From positions 62,001 to 126,000 of the forward strand of contig DXDM01000059.1 in the NCBI GenBank assembly GCA_019115485.1: a stretch of 64,000 nt of DNA. Reading direction: 5' to 3'. Of this stretch, positions 60,242 to 64,000 are shown piece after piece. Each line of letters begins with the position of its first letter. Positions within the stretch are counted from its first letter, which is position 1. Under the pieces are notes generated by a model, which ran no database searches, was not told the DNA's origin, and saw only the letters and a program-made list of their open reading frames with translations. Both the position numbers and the translations under genes were made by a program. Origin of the DNA: Candidatus Barnesiella excrementavium. Its GTDB lineage: Bacteria; Bacteroidota; Bacteroidia; Bacteroidales; Barnesiellaceae.

Positions 60242-60906
60242 ACGGTTGGGAATATAAAGGGTTGGGGTAATTCTTGTATCATCTGTTCTTCGCCCACGAT
60301 TGGGGCGAGTTCTTCTTTCATGAATACGGGTATACCGCGGGTTTGGGCTTGTTGGGCGATGCGGGCTACCCACTGGGGGTGAGCGGTGACTTTACCTCTG
60401 CGTCGACCGGTTTCGGTACCGATGACCACCCAGTCGATACCCTCTAAGTCGAGGGTGCCGAGGTCACCGAACAGGGGTTCGAAGGTGACAAAGTAGTGGC
60501 GGGCGCTGACGTGCCGGCGCAGTTCGACCAACCGTTTTTTCTCGGCTTCGCAGGTGATGGTGACTCCTATCCATACGTTGTTGAGCGAGGTGTCGAAATG
60601 GATTCGCTCGGGTCGTTTCGTAAGGAACAGACAGTTGTGCTGCGGGTTGCTGTCGATGTGGGCGAATATCTCGGCAATCCATTCGGGACGCCAGTCGGAG
60701 AAATCGCTCATGCCGGTGAGCAGGAAATTGTGCGGACGAGGGGTTTCGAGTCGTCGCAACTTGTGAGGCATGTACTCGGGAGTGGAAAAATCGGGGACCA
60801 TGTGGTAGCGGCGGCAGTTGTTGCGGGCATAGCAGTAACTGCACCCGATGGTACACCCGACGACGATATTCAGATTCTGGATAAACGATTTGATACACTG
60901 GCTCAT
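60238..60906 (-). CDS. Radical SAM mobile pair protein A (DUF5131-like)
   Basis: The 222-residue protein has radical SAM cysteines Cys18, Cys22 and Cys25 in VGCTIGCSYCYARNNC, plus LLTGMSDFSDWRPEW, NCLFLTKRPERI and WIGVTITCEAEKKRL, as in the DUF5131/phage-Gp37-like group. With the B gene (4-base overlap) it forms the pair. It is divergent from an AraC-type regulator gene starting 135 bases away, whereas the related loci I recall carry a MarR regulator. The substrate is unknown; generation of a 5'-deoxyadenosyl radical is expected. Confidence 0.85.
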   Translation of the reverse strand: MSQCIKSFIQNLNIVVGCTIGCSYCYARNNCRRYHMVPDFSTPEYMPHKLRRLETPRPHNFLLTGMSDFSDWRPEWIAEIFAHIDSNPQHNCLFLTKRPERIHFDTSLNNVWIGVTITCEAEKKRLVELRRHVSARHYFVTFEPLFGDLGTLDLEGIDWVVIGTETGRRRGKVTAHPQWVARIAQQAQTRGIPVFMKEELAPIVGEEQMIQELPQPFIFPTV

Positions 60907-61014
60907 GACGTGTCGATTTATGAGGAACTGCTGTCGATGACAAAGGTCGGCAAAGGGGAGCGATTGTTTTATGCCTTAACCCGATGAAGATATGCCATTT
61001 TGATAAATAACGAC

Positions 61015-61022
61015 TATCTTTG
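61015..61022 (+). promoter_or_regulatory. -7 box of the AraC gene beside the radical SAM pair
   Basis: TATCTTTG at 61015-61022, 19 bases before the start codon. No good -33 box is visible, so the promoter may need an activator. Confidence 0.5.
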
Positions 61023-61041
61023 TGAAAAAATGGAGGTATGT

Positions 61042-61950
61042 ATGAAATCGATTAATCGGGTGGTGAATCCACAACGGTTGGTTTATATTCCGTTTTGCAA
61101 GACCGAGTGTGGTACCGACTTCTACATCAATACAGGCGATTGCCGCGAGATAGCCGGAGTGTTGACGGAGAATCGACGGTTCGAAACCGATTTTTTCGAG
61201 TTTTTCTTTTTTCGCAAGGGGAACGGCTATTTGTTGTTGGAGACCCGCAAATTGGAGTTGAAAGACAACATGGTGCTGTTGCTCTCGCCTCACCAGCAGC
61301 AGGAGTGGGTGGTCGACGAGGCGGCTTTGGAATACAGCTTTTTGATATTTCGGGAGAATTTCATGCGCACTTTTATCGCCGACAAGTTTTTCATGTACCG
61401 GCTACTCTATTGTTATCAAACCGATACTCCGCCCTGTTTTGTAACCGAGGGTTCCCGGCTCGATCTCTATGGCGGCATCTTGTCGAAAATCAAGAGCGAG
61501 TTGGTGCGGCCGGTGGCCGATAGCTATCACATCATTGTATCGTTGCTCTATTATCTGCTGATGCTTTTGAACCGGGAGTATGCCGGGCGGTATGAACTCC
61601 CGGTCGATTTGCCCAAAAACAGTTATGCGTTTCAGTTCAAGGAGTTGCTCGAGACGCATATATATGAGAAGCAACGGATCGACGAGTATGCCGATTTGTT
61701 GCACATCAGTCGGGTTACGTTGAATCATGCGGTGAAGGCGCAGTTTGGGGTGTCGGCCAATCATTTGTTGAAACAACGGTTGCTGGCGGCCTTGAAGAAT
61801 GAGTTTCTCTTTTCCAACCGTTCCATCACTCAACTGGCCGATTTGTTTCATTTCTCCGATGCCAGTCATTTGATGCGTTTTTTCAAACAGCAGACGGGGA
61901 AGACCTTTACTCAATATTATCGGGATTATCAGGCAGGCGAGTATGAATAA
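61042..61950 (+). CDS. AraC-family transcriptional regulator
   Basis: The 302-residue soluble regulator has a cupin-like N-terminal sensing domain (GNGYLLLETRKLELKDNMVLLLSP) and two C-terminal helix-turn-helix motifs (RIDEYADLLHISRVTLNHAV and SITQLADLFHFSDASHLMRFFKQQTG). The ATG at 61042 has GGAGG five bases before it and is preferred over 61030 and 61000. Orientation is divergent from the radical SAM pair, so it is a candidate controller of that pair. A large bidirectional terminator follows. Confidence 0.9.
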   Translation: MKSINRVVNPQRLVYIPFCKTECGTDFYINTGDCREIAGVLTENRRFETDFFEFFFFRKGNGYLLLETRKLELKDNMVLLLSPHQQQEWVVDEAALEYSFLIFRENFMRTFIADKFFMYRLLYCYQTDTPPCFVTEGSRLDLYGGILSKIKSELVRPVADSYHIIVSLLYYLLMLLNREYAGRYELPVDLPKNSYAFQFKELLETHIYEKQRIDEYADLLHISRVTLNHAVKAQFGVSANHLLKQRLLAALKNEFLFSNRSITQLADLFHFSDASHLMRFFKQQTGKTFTQYYRDYQAGEYE

Positions 61951-62017
61951 CCGCAGGTGTGTGTTGATGATATGAGCCGTTGGAGCGGTAGCCGATGGAG
62001 GTTGTCCTGGAAACGGC

Positions 62018-62051
62018 GAGACCCGCCGGAAATGTTTCCGGCGGGTCTCGT
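62018..62051. terminator. Bidirectional terminator between araC-type gene and pfkA
   Basis: A 16-bp perfect inverted repeat (62018-62033 with 62036-62051); in practice the inner pairs open to a loop of about 8 bases. Confidence 0.85.
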
Positions 62052-62114
62052 ATGAGTGGAATCGAGCGTGTTGTCCCCGATGGGTATCAACGTTTCTCTC
62101 AGTTCTCCCTTTGC

Positions 62115-63095
62115 TTAGATTGAGAGTTTGCGCAGGGTGTTGAGCAACTCGCGGTCGATGGGCTTGTCGTTCTTGATAGCCTTGTTGAAGGGGACGTATT
62201 CGATTTCGTTGTTGCGGATACCGATCATGACGTTGCGTTGGTCTTCGAGCAGGGCGTCGATGGCGGCAGCTCCCATGCGGCTGGCCAGGATACGGTCGTG
62301 GGCCGTGGGTGAACCTCCGCGCTGGATATGGCCCAGAATGGTTACGCGCACGTCGTATTGCGGATACTCTTTCTGTACGCGTTCGGCCAGGTGCATGGCT
62401 CCACCGGTGATGGGGCTTTCGGCCACGAGTACGATACTACTGTTCTTCGATTTGCGGAATCCGTTTTTAATCAGCTCTTCGAGTTGGTCGACCTCGGTCG
62501 AAATCTCGGGAATGATGGCGGCCTCGGCTCCGGTGGCAATGGCTCCGTTGAGGGCGAGGAATCCGGCATCGCGGCCCATGACTTCGATGAAGAAGAGGCG
62601 CTCGTGCGAGGTGGCCGTGTCGCGAATCTTGTCGACGGCCTCCATGATGGTGTTGAGCGCGGTGTCGTAGCCGATGGTGGTATCGGTGCCGTAGAGGTCG
62701 TTGTCGATGGTGCCGGGCAGACCTACGATGGGGTAGTTGTTTTCGGTCGCGAAGATGCGGGCGCCGGTGAGGGTACCGTCTCCACCGATTACGACAAGAG
62801 CGTCGATATTCTCTTTGACCAGCGTGTCGTAGGCAATCTTACGACCTTCGGCAGTTTTGAACTCCTGGCAGCGGGCGGTCTTCAAGATGGTACCGCCTTG
62901 CTGTATGATGTTACTTACGTTTTGTGTTTTGAACGGTGCTATTTCGCCGGTGATAAGCCCCTTGTAACCCCGATAAATTCCTTTTACCTCAAATCCGTTG
63001 TAGATGGCTGCACGGGTTACCGCGCGAATGGCCGCATTCATTCCGGGAGCATCGCCTCCGGAAGTCAAAATACCTATACATTTAATTTGCGACAT
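62115..63095 (-). CDS. pfkA: ATP-dependent 6-phosphofructokinase
   Basis: PfkA phosphorylates fructose 6-phosphate in glycolysis. The 326-residue protein has [27 protein letters not shown], the catalytic [29 protein letters not shown] and [15 protein letters not shown]. Gly in GGDGT and PGTIDND mark the ATP-dependent, not the pyrophosphate-dependent, form. The start is [15 protein letters not shown] at 63095; the longer frame is unlikely. A TATCTTTG box on the minus strand (63125-63118) lies about 22 bases upstream. Confidence 0.97.
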   Translation of the reverse strand: MSQIKCIGILTSGGDAPGMNAAIRAVTRAAIYNGFEVKGIYRGYKGLITGEIAPFKTQNVSNIIQQGGTILKTARCQEFKTAEGRKIAYDTLVKENIDALVVIGGDGTLTGARIFATENNYPIVGLPGTIDNDLYGTDTTIGYDTALNTIMEAVDKIRDTATSHERLFFIEVMGRDAGFLALNGAIATGAEAAIIPEISTEVDQLEELIKNGFRKSKNSSIVLVAESPITGGAMHLAERVQKEYPQYDVRVTILGHIQRGGSPTAHDRILASRMGAAAIDALLEDQRNVMIGIRNNEIEYVPFNKAIKNDKPIDRELLNTLRKLSI

Positions 63096-63247
63096 ACCTG
63101 TAATGTTTAGTTCTTGGCAAAGATAAAGATAAAAATCGAATAACCGATGCCGAGCGGAAAATGTTAGCCGCAAATCAATGTTTTTGTAACAACGGGTATC
63201 TGTTTACCTCTTGTTTGTCCGTGGGGTGCAGGCGTGTGAGAGGACCG

Positions 63248-64000
63248 TTATTTCCCGACAGAGGAATCGGAATTCTCTTTTTCGAGCAGCTGTTCTACAT
63301 ATTTCTGCACTTCGGTCATGAGCCAGCGGGGGGTCGAGGTAGCTCCGCAGATGCCGATGCTCTCTTTACCTTTGAGCCAGGCCGGGTCGATTTCGGAGAC
63401 GTCGGAGACGAGGTGCGACTGGGGGTTGACTTGCTGGCATTCGCCGAAGAGCACCCGGCCGTTGGAACTCTTCTTGCCGCAGACGAAAAGGACGAGGTCG
63501 TGCCGGCGGGCAAACTCGCGAATGTTGGGAATGCGGTTGGCTACCTGCCGGCAGATGGTGTCGAACGACTCGAAGTGGCCGTCGGGTTTCAGTTGCTTGA
63601 TTTCGTCGACAATGTGGCGGAAGCCTTCGACCGACTTGGTGGTCTGCGAGTAGAGGAGCAGTTTCTTGCGGAGGTCGATTTTGTCGAGGTCGTGACTGTT
63701 CTCGATGACCACGGCTTGCCCGCGGGTCTGACCCACGAGTCCGTTCACTTCGGCATGGCCGGTCTTGCCGTAGATGACAATCTGGGCCTCTTCGGGGGGA
63801 TTGGAGTCGTAGGCGGCTTTGATTTTGCGTTGCAGTTGCAGCACGACGGGGCAGGTGGCGTCGATAATCTCGATGTGGTTCTCGGCGGCGATGCGGTAGG
63901 TTTCGGGGGGCTCGCCGTGGGCCCGCAACAGCACCTTCACGTTGTGCAGCTGTTTAAGTTGCTCGTGGTCGATGGTGATGAGTCCTTTGGCTTTGAGCCG
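63248..64000 (-). CDS. ispH: 4-hydroxy-3-methylbut-2-enyl diphosphate reductase, 5' end outside the window
   Basis: IspH makes IPP and DMAPP in the last step of the MEP isoprenoid pathway, using a [4Fe-4S] cluster. The frame is open to the window edge, so 250 C-terminal residues are seen and roughly the first 40-50, including the first cluster cysteine, are missing. IDATCPVV, GKTGHAEVNG, LLYSQTT and ICGATSTPRWL carry the second and third cluster cysteines and substrate-binding residues. The gene probably precedes pfkA in the same direction (152-base gap). Confidence 0.95.
   Translation of the reverse strand, partial: RLKAKGLITIDHEQLKQLHNVKVLLRAHGEPPETYRIAAENHIEIIDATCPVVLQLQRKIKAAYDSNPPEEAQIVIYGKTGHAEVNGLVGQTRGQAVVIENSHDLDKIDLRKKLLLYSQTTKSVEGFRHIVDEIKQLKPDGHFESFDTICRQVANRIPNIREFARRHDLVLFVCGKKSSNGRVLFGECQQVNPQSHLVSDVSEIDPAWLKGKESIGICGATSTPRWLMTEVQKYVEQLLEKENSDSSVGK

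Noticed and set aside
60026-60987. Plus-strand frames opposite the radical SAM pair
   Set aside because: They are antisense to two proteins with intact CxxxCxxC motifs and have no domain of their own.

Overview
The window is about 64 kb of chromosome from a member of the Bacteroidales, probably a gut lineage. The evidence is the many promoters with a TAnnTTTG -7 box about 20 bases from a TTG or TTTG -33 box, the TonB-dependent receptor with a carboxypeptidase-regulatory-like N-domain, GldH, the DUF3822, DUF3256 and DUF6132 families, two proteins with type IX secretion-like C-terminal tails, and the long form of ribosomal protein L25. Codon use and GC-rich third positions would fit a Barnesiella or Coprobacter-like genome, but the species cannot be fixed from the sequence alone. 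Most of the window is core chromosome. I see no insertion sequence, integrase, CRISPR array or prophage.

Layout. 1-2.0 kb: the end of an unknown gene, then an IbrA-like (PAPS-reductase/PP-loop) and IbrB-like (ParB-like) pair. 2.0-4.1 kb: a metallo-beta-lactamase-fold lipoprotein and galE. 4.3-6.1 kb: rplY-pth-S4 protein operon. 6.2-12.2 kb: a histidine-rich small protein followed by a three-part RND metal-efflux operon. 12.6-14.1 kb: a small redox cluster (DUF6132, lipoprotein thioredoxin, ferredoxin, MarR regulator). 14.3-18.9 kb: a giant secreted adhesin-like protein. 19.0-22.9 kb: a TonB receptor and a tartrate-resistant-acid-phosphatase-like lipoprotein, preceded by a Pho-box-like site. 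23.0-27.5 kb: rsmD, cardiolipin synthase, a RecD-like helicase and DUF3822. 27.5-33.3 kb: a membrane-bound AraC regulator divergent from an O-acetylation operon (SGNH, SGNH, MBOAT), which is driven by two tandem 83-bp promoter repeats. 33.3-38.9 kb: dinB, a coiled-coil protein, zapA, RNase Y, a RicT/PSP1 protein and gldH. 39-43.6 kb: a PiT phosphate transporter with a PhoU-like tail, and glycogen branching enzyme with a lysine-rich tail. 44.2-47.2 kb: a secreted C10 cysteine protease and a lipoprotein. 47.3-50.6 kb: two rRNA methyltransferases and an MBL hydrolase. 50.8-51.4 kb: tRNA-Lys and two tRNA-Val. 51.5-56.1 kb: purB, a pseudouridine synthase with a disordered N-terminus, asnS. 56.2-59.2 kb: an outer-membrane protein with a partner lipoprotein, and DUF3256. 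59.3-62 kb: a radical-SAM mobile pair with a divergent AraC regulator. 62.1-64 kb: pfkA and the partial ispH.

The observations I rate highest are these. (1) An identical direct-repeat-plus-promoter layout (two 11-bp units, six bases, -7 box) stands in front of both the phosphate transporter and the TonB/phosphatase operon, which suggests a shared phosphate regulon. (2) The paired radical-SAM proteins near 60 kb are a poorly understood system, here beside an AraC-type regulator. (3) RNase Y lies next to a RicT homologue, which fits the known RicT-RNase Y partnership of Firmicutes. (4) Tandem 83-bp repeats carry complete promoters ahead of a surface O-acetylation operon whose first gene appears to start with GTG.
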